Part shown: positions 56,101 to 64,000 of the stretch, piece after piece | Layout: each line of letters opens with the position of its first letter | How positions within the stretch are numbered: the stretch's first letter is position 1 | Assembly (NCBI GenBank): GCA_010093485.1 | Contig: MU001503.1 | Coordinates: 1,385,132 to 1,449,131, forward strand | Direction of reading: 5' to 3' | DNA: 64,000 bases | DNA from: Karstenula rhodostoma CBS 690.94 | Lineage: Eukaryota; Ascomycota; Dothideomycetes; Pleosporales; Didymosphaeriaceae | Translations under genes and position numbers: made by a program | Notes under the pieces: model-generated | The model's database searches: none | What the model was told of the DNA's origin: nothing | The model's input: only the letters and a program-made list of their open reading frames with translations

Positions 56101-58383
56101 TGCATATTCTCCATAAGTGATATCATCACCAGTCTCACCGTCCTGTCATATCGCCACGCATCGCATGGACCGCTGGAATGAGGGTCTTGAACGTCCAGCG
56201 TGGCAGCCAGTGACTTTCCTCCGCGTGTTCATCGCCAATTCCTCAGGCTCCCGGCAACAACCGCGCGCTTGAGGACGGTCTCCCTTTCTCCATGGCGCGA
56301 GCGTTCCGCGGGCGGGGCCCTGACAGCTGTCGCGAGACTAAACGCGAAGACCAAACCTCATCATTCCCTTGAGTGATGTCCAGTGAAGTCTCTGTCCATC
56401 GATGTACAAGCTGCAAGATGGCATTGGCACCGCGTCCTCCAAGGTTGATCGCTGGTCAGGGTGATCACGGCAACCACGAGCGTAACACTTTGTTTGTATT
56501 TGTCCAAGCTTGCAGGATCTGAGTCCAGGCACCGAGAAAGCAGTTTCCACGTATCCAGGTAGCCACTTCTTAGCCAAGATGGCGACACCTGTCTGAACCA
56601 GTTTGTGCAAGCGCTTCTCTTTCGGCGCTGTAGTGTAGTACACGATTGTGCCTTCGCTCATTGTCTCTTGGCTGCATGTCATGAAAGTGGGACTGCTCAG
56701 GATTTATCCAATCCGTTCTCGGCGCTTCATGCGAGTGATTTACTTGTGGGGTCGTCTATACCTGCTACGATCGCAGCTAGTTGCACAACGGAGTATTGAA
56801 TAACCGAAGATGCGGAGATTCAGCAGCTTGGTCGCGCCTAACGCCTCTGTATGCAACCGTTGGACTAACCGGAAGGATTGGCAGTGCGTATCCACTTGCG
56901 TCTGCTGAAACAGCATATCTCAACTCGGGATCGGGTGCGGGTACCCGCCTCATCTAGATCGACGGGCGATATATGGGTCGTTGGTGTTGAGTAACCTTCA
57001 ACTTCGCGAAACTCCAAGTACGCAAAACACCTCAGGGCCGAATGCATAAATTATACCGAGTTATCGGTGGGGCGTAGATAGCAGGGCTGAGGTCAGACAT
57101 CACAACACGGGCAACTCCAAGCGCCGGTATCGCTTGGAATCCATCGAGCCCCGCGGTGCCTCATTCCCTGCAGTAGAATGTCAACATCCGAAACAGCCAA
57201 TCATGGGTCCTGCGTCGAGTGGCTGTGTCTATGGCCCGGGGAATTCTTTGGCCCCAGTCAATCAGGTAGTACTGCATGCTGTTGTGCTACCAGGACGGCG
57301 AATCGCGCCCATGACCCGCAAGCAAACCACCATTCCATTTGTGTAGAAAGAAAGAGGTTCCTAAGCGTGTAAGACTCTGGACAGATGTACATGATATTGG
57401 TGACCATGTAACTGGGTAGTCGGGACAAACTACCAGATCATGTAGCAGCCTGAGCAATGCGATAGTGATGAAGACATGCCGGTCAACGCCATGGCAGCTC
57501 AACATGTAGTCATAGTACATTCTTGAGCTTGTTGGGGGGATGTGCATCTTAGCCGAACATCTTCGCGTAACTTCTGATGCTGTGGGGTGAAAATCTGCAG
57601 GTCCGGCGAACCTACAGAAGCTAGTGGGTCATTGAGCTGCCAAACGCTTGAGTCTGGTGAAGATGTGCGACAGGGAACAGCCTGGTACTGCGATCGTTGT
57701 GGCTGTACGGCCAGGGGCTGACCCCATGGTAGGGTTCTTACGTATCATTCCATGAGAGGAGGCGTTAGCCAGAGGCTGAGGTTACAGTCGCGGCCGATCG
57801 ATGAACACCAGGTCAGACCCCCCATTTCAGTTCCCGTCGTTCTGGCTCCTGTCTGGCAGCCTGCAAGGCCTTCGCGCTTGTGTCGCTCAAGGTTCAGGCT
57901 TGTGACGAGTTGACAGATCTCTGTAGCTTTTAATCTGCCGTGGGAGCCGCGTACCTTTCCTGTTGTCTGCACTCCCCTAGTAGTGTAGGTCCTTCGTGAG
58001 TCTTCTGCCCCTTGCAGTCGCTTCGGGATCCAGGTCGCTACCCGTTCGCCTCTCTATTCCCTCCTTGAATCCACTATACCGGTCCAGCTACTCGCGCGAG
58101 GCTCAACCCATTCCATCGCCCTGCCTCAGTCGCGTCCATGAACGCGCCCTCATATTGTAATATGTTCCACGGAGGTTAGTGTCCCTCAGTGCCACCCCGG
58201 CACAATATCCCCAGCCTATTGCATACCCTCCTTCAAAAGCGCACGCTGCTCTCCTACCCAGCGTGCCTCCTCCGTATCGATCTGACATCAGGATTTTGCT
58301 TGTGGACGACTCGATAAATTCTCTGTGTGAGTGTATGATGTCGATATGGTCGCCACTGAAAGAGTACATCTGCTAACGACCCT
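53165..58383. other. Gene-poor stretch (5.2 kb)
   Basis: The longest stretch here without a supportable gene. Minor candidates were weighed: a frame at 55378-55782 plus (ESDGASRSRGTSSDERLDAS) and one at 56338-56682 minus. Each has an ATG but no domain or splice support. A short frame ending at 58326 may be an upstream exon of the C2H2 gene. Confidence 0.35.
53536..53574. repeat. (GAATT)n microsatellite
   Basis: About eight tandem copies of the pentamer gaatt, the last degenerate (gaatc), some 370 bases downstream of the preceding gene. Confidence 0.92.
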
Positions 58384-59856
58384 ATGCTTCCAGTAGAGTC
58401 AAAATTCGAAATCGGGAAGATGTCGAGCGCAACTACTTCCAGTTTCGACGACGTCCGCTCACGGGAGGAGTACCATGCTTCGCCGTCAACGATGCCACCC
58501 TCGGGTCTTCTGACTCCGCCAATTCTGTATAACCTCGACACCCGGAGAGATTCGATTGCATCAGCACACACATCAATGTCCTTCGGAAGCTGTATGTCGG
58601 ACTATTCGATGCCAGTGACCCCAACACACGGGGAAAGTCCAATCCCCGGTAGGGGCGTCACCGAAGTGATACCATATGAATTAAGCCAGGACTTGCATGA
58701 TCATCCGTATCATGGTCTTCCGATGGAGTCGAAAACATTCTCCGGTCCGGATGACCATCTGTATGGGTCATGGGCGCTTAGCACACCAGACACATCAATG
58801 AGTCTCCAGAACGCAAACCACAGTACACAAGCCTCTGGATGCTTCTTTGAGACGCATGCGGCACCCCAGCTCAACTTCGAGATACCTATTACTTCTTCTG
58901 CGAACTCTTCTTGGGAAGGCTGGACCACCGCCGTGGACGCAGGCTCGAGCCGACACTGGAGCAACCATGCATCAACATTCGGTCTACCGGAGGGCGGAGC
59001 CCAACCATTCTGGACCGAGCAGGTCCAGATGGAACAGGCACCACACATGATGATGCTACCGCCTTCAGGGGGCATGGCGGATGCTGAGGATGAGTATGTC
59101 CACGTGGAGCCAGCTGCAAGCGTTGCAAACACAGAGAACAGCTTCGTGATGGTCGCACCACAATATTTCTCTGACACCGAATCATTTGAGGACTTGGGCC
59201 GTCCTTTCGCACAATCCCCGCAAGAGGTCTTCTTCAAGAAGGAGAACTCCCCACCGTCAGTCAAACAAGAGTCGGACATGGAAGACCACGCGGAACGACC
59301 GACACGGTCGATACACATGACGTCGACCGGAGGCAAAACGGTGAAAAAAGAGCAGAGGTCATACTCCGACCTTACGCGAAGGAAATCGCACAGGAAGTCG
59401 AGACACGCCAAAGGATCACGCGTGGGGCCCGATGATGAGCTGTTCCTGTGTCTCCCGGATGGTACCCGAACTATCTTGTTTCAAGATGGGGTCCAATGTG
59501 AATATGACGGCAAGAGCATAACGGCAAAGCGCACCGGCATCAAGAAAGAGAAGCACCCTTGCATGTTCTGTCCCAAATCATTCGCAAGGCAAGAACATTT
59601 GCAGCGCCACATCCGGACTCACGATGGGAAGAAGGACCACGGCTGCCCGCTCCCATTCTGTGGCAAGACCTTCAACAGGAACGACAACTGTGTAGCGCAC
59701 TTCGCCACGCACGTCGAGAAGCCGGGCCGTAAGCCGGGAAGGAACAAGAAGTGGCCATTGGTGGAGGTTCAAGCCCACTTCGAAGACCAGAAAATGAAGG
59801 ACAAAATCCGACATATGTACATGAAAGACATGGAGAAGGATCAGGATAAGCGATGA
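58384..59856 (+). CDS. C2H2 zinc-finger transcription factor
   Basis: At least 490 residues. Two adjacent C2H2 fingers lie at about residues 393-413 (CMFCPKSFARQEHLQRHIRTH) and 421-443 (CPLPFCGKTFNRNDNCVAHFATH). They are flanked by basic segments (KKEKHP before, RKPGRNKK after) that should act as nuclear signals. The first 330 residues are disordered and acidic/Ser-rich, with a KxE site (PSVKQESD) that suits SUMOylation. Two closely spaced fingers near the C-terminus recall fungal developmental or stress regulators, but no ortholog can be named. Start: ATG 58384 is safe. However, an AG at 58393 preceded by a perfect GTGAGT donor at 58327 would splice an upstream frame (VPPPYRSDIRILLVDDSINS) in phase, so the true N-terminus may lie near 58140. 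Confidence 0.85.
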   Translation: MLPVESKFEIGKMSSATTSSFDDVRSREEYHASPSTMPPSGLLTPPILYNLDTRRDSIASAHTSMSFGSCMSDYSMPVTPTHGESPIPGRGVTEVIPYELSQDLHDHPYHGLPMESKTFSGPDDHLYGSWALSTPDTSMSLQNANHSTQASGCFFETHAAPQLNFEIPITSSANSSWEGWTTAVDAGSSRHWSNHASTFGLPEGGAQPFWTEQVQMEQAPHMMMLPPSGGMADAEDEYVHVEPAASVANTENSFVMVAPQYFSDTESFEDLGRPFAQSPQEVFFKKENSPPSVKQESDMEDHAERPTRSIHMTSTGGKTVKKEQRSYSDLTRRKSHRKSRHAKGSRVGPDDELFLCLPDGTRTILFQDGVQCEYDGKSITAKRTGIKKEKHPCMFCPKSFARQEHLQRHIRTHDGKKDHGCPLPFCGKTFNRNDNCVAHFATHVEKPGRKPGRNKKWPLVEVQAHFEDQKMKDKIRHMYMKDMEKDQDKR

Positions 59857-61346
59857 CAAGGTTGGGTCTGGATGTGCAATGGTTTGGTACGTCAGGAGTC
59901 GGAGTATGGTTTGTGAGCACAGTACATTGTTCCTGTTGATCTATTAATACGTATTCTTCACCTCTTGTACTTTAGAAGCTACTCGCTACGCCCTGATAAT
60001 GATGAAATAATGAGATATAGAACGGCGCCCAAGGCCATTTCGACGCTTGCGAATGCTCTTCACTTGGCGTGCTTTGCATCACGAGTCTCGATGTGGAAGT
60101 TGATGAAGGCCGATTGTGGAAAGGTCCGTCGCTGGAGTTGCAGCGGATAGGGGAGGTTGTGCGACGTGATGTGAGGTGAAACGCAGAGGCGCCAGGCCGC
60201 CTATACCTATTGTGGTGGAGCTAAATGCGAGTTATGCACATCGTTGCAACCTCACGAAGAGGCATCGTGTGATTCGACGTGATCGATACTTCATTAAGAC
60301 AATCATCGTCTGCCTGCTCGGTTCGGTTTGCTGAGTCGCTCTTCTTCTCAGGTTTCAGACGTCACGCTACCTCCTGCCACCGGCGTCCACGGGTATAGCA
60401 TAGTCACGTGCTGGCACGCAGCGATGCCACATCTTCAACAATAACAACGGCCACAGCGACACTGTAGGCATCCCGTCCGATGGATGTCTAGCCGTCAGAC
60501 GCATCGTAATCTCTTGTCTATGTGCAACAAGCGGTCTACATATCATCGTTAACTGCGCTTCTGACGCGTCTCCGAGCTCCGCTGACCTACACATCGCTCG
60601 CCTACACACCTAGCTGTGCCTTGAGCAGGAGCCTCCGCGTTTCACTCGACTTCTACTCGCCTCAGTAGTCAGCGGCGGAAACTATAAGCCGACCGGCGGA
60701 AATTTGACAGCCTCGTGTGGCGGAAGCCCACTGGTTGTGGCGGTGTCGCGCTGTGCGGAGGCGCAGACGTTCGTAAATGACAGCTGAGCCAGGCATCAGC
60801 GAACCTCAAAACACATCATCTTCACGGCCACTTCTCGCGCCCTTCGCACTCCTTCCTCTCATCTTGAGCCACCTGTCCCTGTCCATTCTGGCGCCGCGCG
60901 CTTTTCTCGCCTCTGGCCGCCGGTGCAGCAATTCTACTCCCGGGCCCCCAGCGCTTCGATCCTCTCGCGTTCGGAAAGTTTAGCTGACACAAGCACGCAC
61001 CGTGGGGACCGCTGGACCGACTCTATTGGGATCGCGGAAGTCGTGGGATTTGCCCAGTCGACGTGCAGCCGCTTTGACGCTGTCTTTGGGCGACGCCGAG
61101 ACCCTGCAGTACCCTGCACGTAACCCGCCCCTAATCGGTGTCCGTACTGCGCTACACTCAGTATAGCACTGGACCACCACGATGCGGACAAACACCCCAC
61201 ACTTGGATCTTGCGCAGTTCATGCGTAACGATATCATAAGGCCTGTTTTTCCGGTTGCATTCTACTTTGGCATTTCAGAGTTGTCTCCCCTGATTTATAT
61301 CTTCTTTCGTCTCGCTTTCATACTACTCAGACGCGCCATCAACAAG
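59857..61346. other. Gene-free stretch (1.5 kb)
   Basis: 3' flank of the C2H2 gene and promoter of the F-box-like gene. The frame at 60777-60983 is a Leu/Ser/Pro-rich ORF without support. Nothing else was seen. Confidence 0.35.
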
Positions 61347-62264
61347 ATGCAGAATCAAAGCAATGCGCCATTTCCTTTCATGCAGCTACCGCCAGAACTA
61401 CGAGACATGGTGTACGAGAACCTACTGGAGGATCCCCACTACCCGCCGCCTCGACCGTGCCCCAAAACTCGCGGTCCCAGCTGGCTATCCAGTATGGCGC
61501 AACTCGGGTCTGGGTCTTCTACAGATACCGAGACAACGAGTCACAAGAGCAACTTTCTGTTCTTGGCCAGCAAACAAATCTACGCCGAATACATGGATCT
61601 TATGTGCAAGAAGACTACGTTCCATATGACGGTGGCTCCGCACAACTACACGCCGCCCGCCGCGCCGGCTGAAGAAGAGGAGGACATCTGGCAGATCTCG
61701 CCTCAGGTGCTTAAGAAAATGAAGCGATGCGACATCAAGCTCGTCACCACGAGCACCATGCTTGGCGTTTCGGACCCGCGTAATATGAAGCCAGAGGAAT
61801 GGGCACTCGCCCGCCAGATGCGTCGCCAGCTCTCCGAAGTCGAAAATATATCCGAGCTCAACTTGCACGTCAAAGCCATCGGCGACCCTCTATGGAACCC
61901 TCTTTGGGTCTGGTATCATGCAACTGAGGCACTCAGAGAGATGGGCTCCTCATCAGATCACGGCAATGAGTATGTAAAGGTGGATGTTGTTGACGGAGAG
62001 CTCGGATCTGTCGCTTCGTCTGGCTCGGGGCCCTCGGGGCCCTCGGGGCCTCAATTTAACCGCATTACCTTCTCACTCGACATGTGGTCTCCCGGCGAGA
62101 ACTACCTCATGCGCGACCGTACCAACAACAACCAATGGGCCTGGTGGTGTCTCAAGGGCCACTGCGTGGGGCAAGTAGGCCCAGAGTTGACAGTCCGCCA
62201 ATTTTGCAGCTGGTTGTACGACTGCCCGACGTGCTACTCCGAGGAGAACGATGATGACAAGTGA
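61347..62264 (+). CDS. F-box-like (2EXR-type) protein of unknown function
   Basis: 305 residues from ATG 61347, intronless. It opens with FPFMQLPPELRDMVYENLLE at residues 11-30, the leucine/proline signature of the F-box-like start seen in many Dothideomycete proteins. FLFLASKQIYAEYMDLMCKK follows, the usual second block where such proteins pair the motif with 'old and new gene name' style helices. The rest (DIKLVTTSTMLGVSDPRNMK, SELNLHVKAIGDPLWNPLWV, WAWWCLKGHC) is typical of this expanded, fast-evolving family. A Gly-Pro-Ser triplet repeat (three copies of 'tcggggccc'-like 9-mers near 62024-62050) lies near residue 230. An in-frame ATG at 61182 would add 55 residues, but the TATA-like 'gatttatatc' at about 61290 favours the later start. 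Confidence 0.8.
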   Translation: MQNQSNAPFPFMQLPPELRDMVYENLLEDPHYPPPRPCPKTRGPSWLSSMAQLGSGSSTDTETTSHKSNFLFLASKQIYAEYMDLMCKKTTFHMTVAPHNYTPPAAPAEEEEDIWQISPQVLKKMKRCDIKLVTTSTMLGVSDPRNMKPEEWALARQMRRQLSEVENISELNLHVKAIGDPLWNPLWVWYHATEALREMGSSSDHGNEYVKVDVVDGELGSVASSGSGPSGPSGPQFNRITFSLDMWSPGENYLMRDRTNNNQWAWWCLKGHCVGQVGPELTVRQFCSWLYDCPTCYSEENDDDK

Positions 62265-63502
62265 TTTCTTACCATGGACGCAATTGGACTACATTCCTGG
62301 TTTGAAACCACGACTTAGTGCATGCTTTACGTCCTATGAGCTAGCTCACTGTATCGAACGGACTTTGCATGGGCTAGGCGAGAAGGACCTCCGTTCCTCA
62401 TTTTACGCACAACCCAGAATTTGTTGCTTAGGACACTGGCGCATAGCAGGCGGTTTTCTGACATAGTTGGCTTACGAATCAAATCCATTACTCAACTCCC
62501 TCCAAACAAAGATCCCGCATGATCCGCGAACACTTGACATGTGACTTCGCGTAACCAATGCATTGCCAACCCAGACAAACCGCGTATATTGAAATCTCAC
62601 CGCACGACTCCATACACACCGCTCCTCACACCTCACAATACGATACGTCTAATCAGGCGATCCTTCACCACGTGGAGTTCCGGCCGTCTGCGTATATGCA
62701 ATGCAGAGCACATTGTCCGTAGCAAAGTCCGTGCGAAATACCGCTGTGTCTAGATGGGGCAAGGCGCTAGCCTGCGGACAACGCGCGGCTCCGGATATTT
62801 TATTTAGATGCACTTTGGCGTATAGCGGGTGAAGAGGCGAGTAGGTGATGAGCATGGGAAGGATTTAACGCGGAGCTGAAGCTGACGGGTTGGACGGGAG
62901 CGAGCTTGTCTGATGCATGCATGTAGTCGTATCCAGCAGGCCTGATAGTAAATTGGCGAAAACAGTCGTGAAAAAAAAGGAACAAGCAGCAAAAGAATGG
63001 ACTTCGTTTACAGCGACTCTTCGACCCGGAATTTTACAGGCCCGTCATAGACTGCATCGTTGCTCGAAAAATACACCACAGTTCATTGCATCCCTGCACA
63101 CTCCGCCTCAACTTCCCGCCCAAGTTCTCAACCTCAACTCACGCGACACACACAGGCCCGCGGACGAGACGATACGTTTCAGCAATATTGGTTGTACACA
63201 TGCCAAACTCTACTGAGATGCACGCGACCTAAAACGCCCAATATACGAAGTCCGAAGTGGGTACGCTGTGTGGGGGCGCATTAAGCTTCTTACATGCACG
63301 CGACCGGTCGATGCGCATGGTTAGTGTAAAACGGTACGACTGTGCGCGGCCCTGTCATCTTTTGGCACCGCGAGATCCAAACGTACAAATCGATTGCATT
63401 ATTTTGCAGCGTGCGTGGCACATCAGGTGGTCATGTACAGCGCACCGCGCCGGAACGCCCAATACTGCGTTTACATCGTATGGTAGTACATCGCAACCCT
63501 CA
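62265..63502. other. Gene-free stretch (1.2 kb)
   Basis: Separates the 3' ends of two convergent genes. No frame with coding character was seen. Confidence 0.4.
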
Positions 63503-64000
63503 TTATCCGGATTTCGCCTTGATAGGCGCCATTCCGTACCAGCCAATTACTCCCATGCCTACGAATGCGGCGACGCAACTGAAGACTAATGCTACGATGC
63601 CTCTCGCCGTGAAGCCAGTTGGTATCGGGCTGGGGAAGCTCGTCTCGCCCTGAAGGTCTAGCACGTCTACCGTGTTGCCAGCGGCATTGCCCTCCATCAG
63701 GACATTGCCTGCTCTACACGCCTGTTGATGATCCTGGGGTATCTTCCCGGACAGCTGTTTTTGCAGTGCGAGCGGGGCCTCGATGATGGTTGCGATGAGC
63801 CCGGATGCTACGTGCCACTCGATGTGGCAGTGGAAGAGCCACACGCCTGGGTTGTCTGAGCGGAAGCGCAGGACGAGGTTGCCATTGGGATTGACGAGGA
63901 TGGTGTCGCGGCGCATGGGTGTAGCGGGGAATGCGGAGTGGTTGGACGCATCGTAGAAGCCTGCGTCGTCGGCGCTGCGGTGGACGAGTTGGAAGGCGTG
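63503..64000 (-). CDS. Fet3-type multicopper ferroxidase, C-terminal part
   Basis: The last 165 residues of a plasma-membrane multicopper oxidase, entering from the right edge. Visible are the end of a copper-ligand region (HAFQLVHRS), the [20 protein letters not shown] block, and the copper signature [12 protein letters not shown]. The latter has ligands to the type 1 and type 3 sites and Leu ten residues after the Cys, as in high-potential ferroxidases. One C-terminal membrane helix ([20 protein letters not shown]) and a short tail ([12 protein letters not shown]) end at TAA 63503. This architecture is that of Fet3, which oxidises Fe(II) for uptake with the permease Ftr1; laccases lack the membrane anchor. 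FTR1 is often adjacent in fungi and could lie beyond the window. Confidence 0.9.
   Translation of the reverse strand, partial: HAFQLVHRSADDAGFYDASNHSAFPATPMRRDTILVNPNGNLVLRFRSDNPGVWLFHCHIEWHVASGLIATIIEAPLALQKQLSGKIPQDHQQACRAGNVLMEGNAAGNTVDVLDLQGETSFPSPIPTGFTARGIVALVFSCVAAFVGMGVIGWYGMAPIKAKSG

Noticed and set aside
56338..56682. 114-codon minus-strand frame
   Set aside because: An overlapping frame on the same strand looks equally good, so neither can be supported.

Overview
This window is nuclear DNA of a filamentous ascomycete. The evidence is the many short introns (about 47-70 nt with GT...AG ends), Zn2Cys6 regulators, a HET-domain gene, an Lsm7 with an RGG tail, a mitochondrial Mrp51 and a Fet3-type ferroxidase. 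Gene style and the small-secreted-protein remnant suggest Dothideomycetes, probably Pleosporales; this is inference. Genes lie singly on both strands and there is no operon-like cluster.

Left end (1-9.4 kb): a DHA1-type MFS exporter runs off the left edge. Three broken genes follow: a DUF3604-like pseudogene that lost its middle, a Dal5-like MFS pseudogene, and a short reverse-strand ORF fused tail-to-tail to it. Then comes an intact MDR-type dehydrogenase divergent from a Zn2Cys6 transcription factor, across a 449-bp shared promoter.

Housekeeping block (10-21 kb): a five-exon gene of unknown function, a Bbc1/Mti1-type SH3 protein of cortical actin patches, an Rtr1/RPAP2-type RNA polymerase II CTD phosphatase, and mitochondrial ribosomal protein Mrp51.

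Decay zone (21-27 kb): a remnant with a shifted frame, a small-secreted-protein pseudogene, one intact three-exon small gene, and a pseudogene carrying several TAG/TAA stops.

Middle (27-46 kb): a conserved unknown protein, a coiled-coil protein with 15-residue tandem repeats, a small Cys-rich ORF, a nuclear protein with an unusually placed Zn2Cys6 cluster divergent from LSM7, and a HET-domain gene. Long gene-poor stretches with AT-rich islands and a duplicated non-coding block separate them.

Right part (46-64 kb): a 1203-residue protein with six HH(Y/H)GRDAA glycine-rich repeats, a 262-bp MITE with 32-bp inverted repeats and apparent TA target duplication, a basic/Ser-rich unknown protein, a 5-kb gene-poor stretch with a GAATT microsatellite, a C2H2 transcription factor, an F-box-like protein, and the 3' end of a Fet3-type multicopper oxidase.

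I found no CRISPR, rRNA, convincing tRNA or intact autonomous transposon. I see no complete new multigene system. The most unusual items are the MITE, the repeat protein at 46-50 kb, the pseudogene clusters, and the divergent regulator/dehydrogenase pair.
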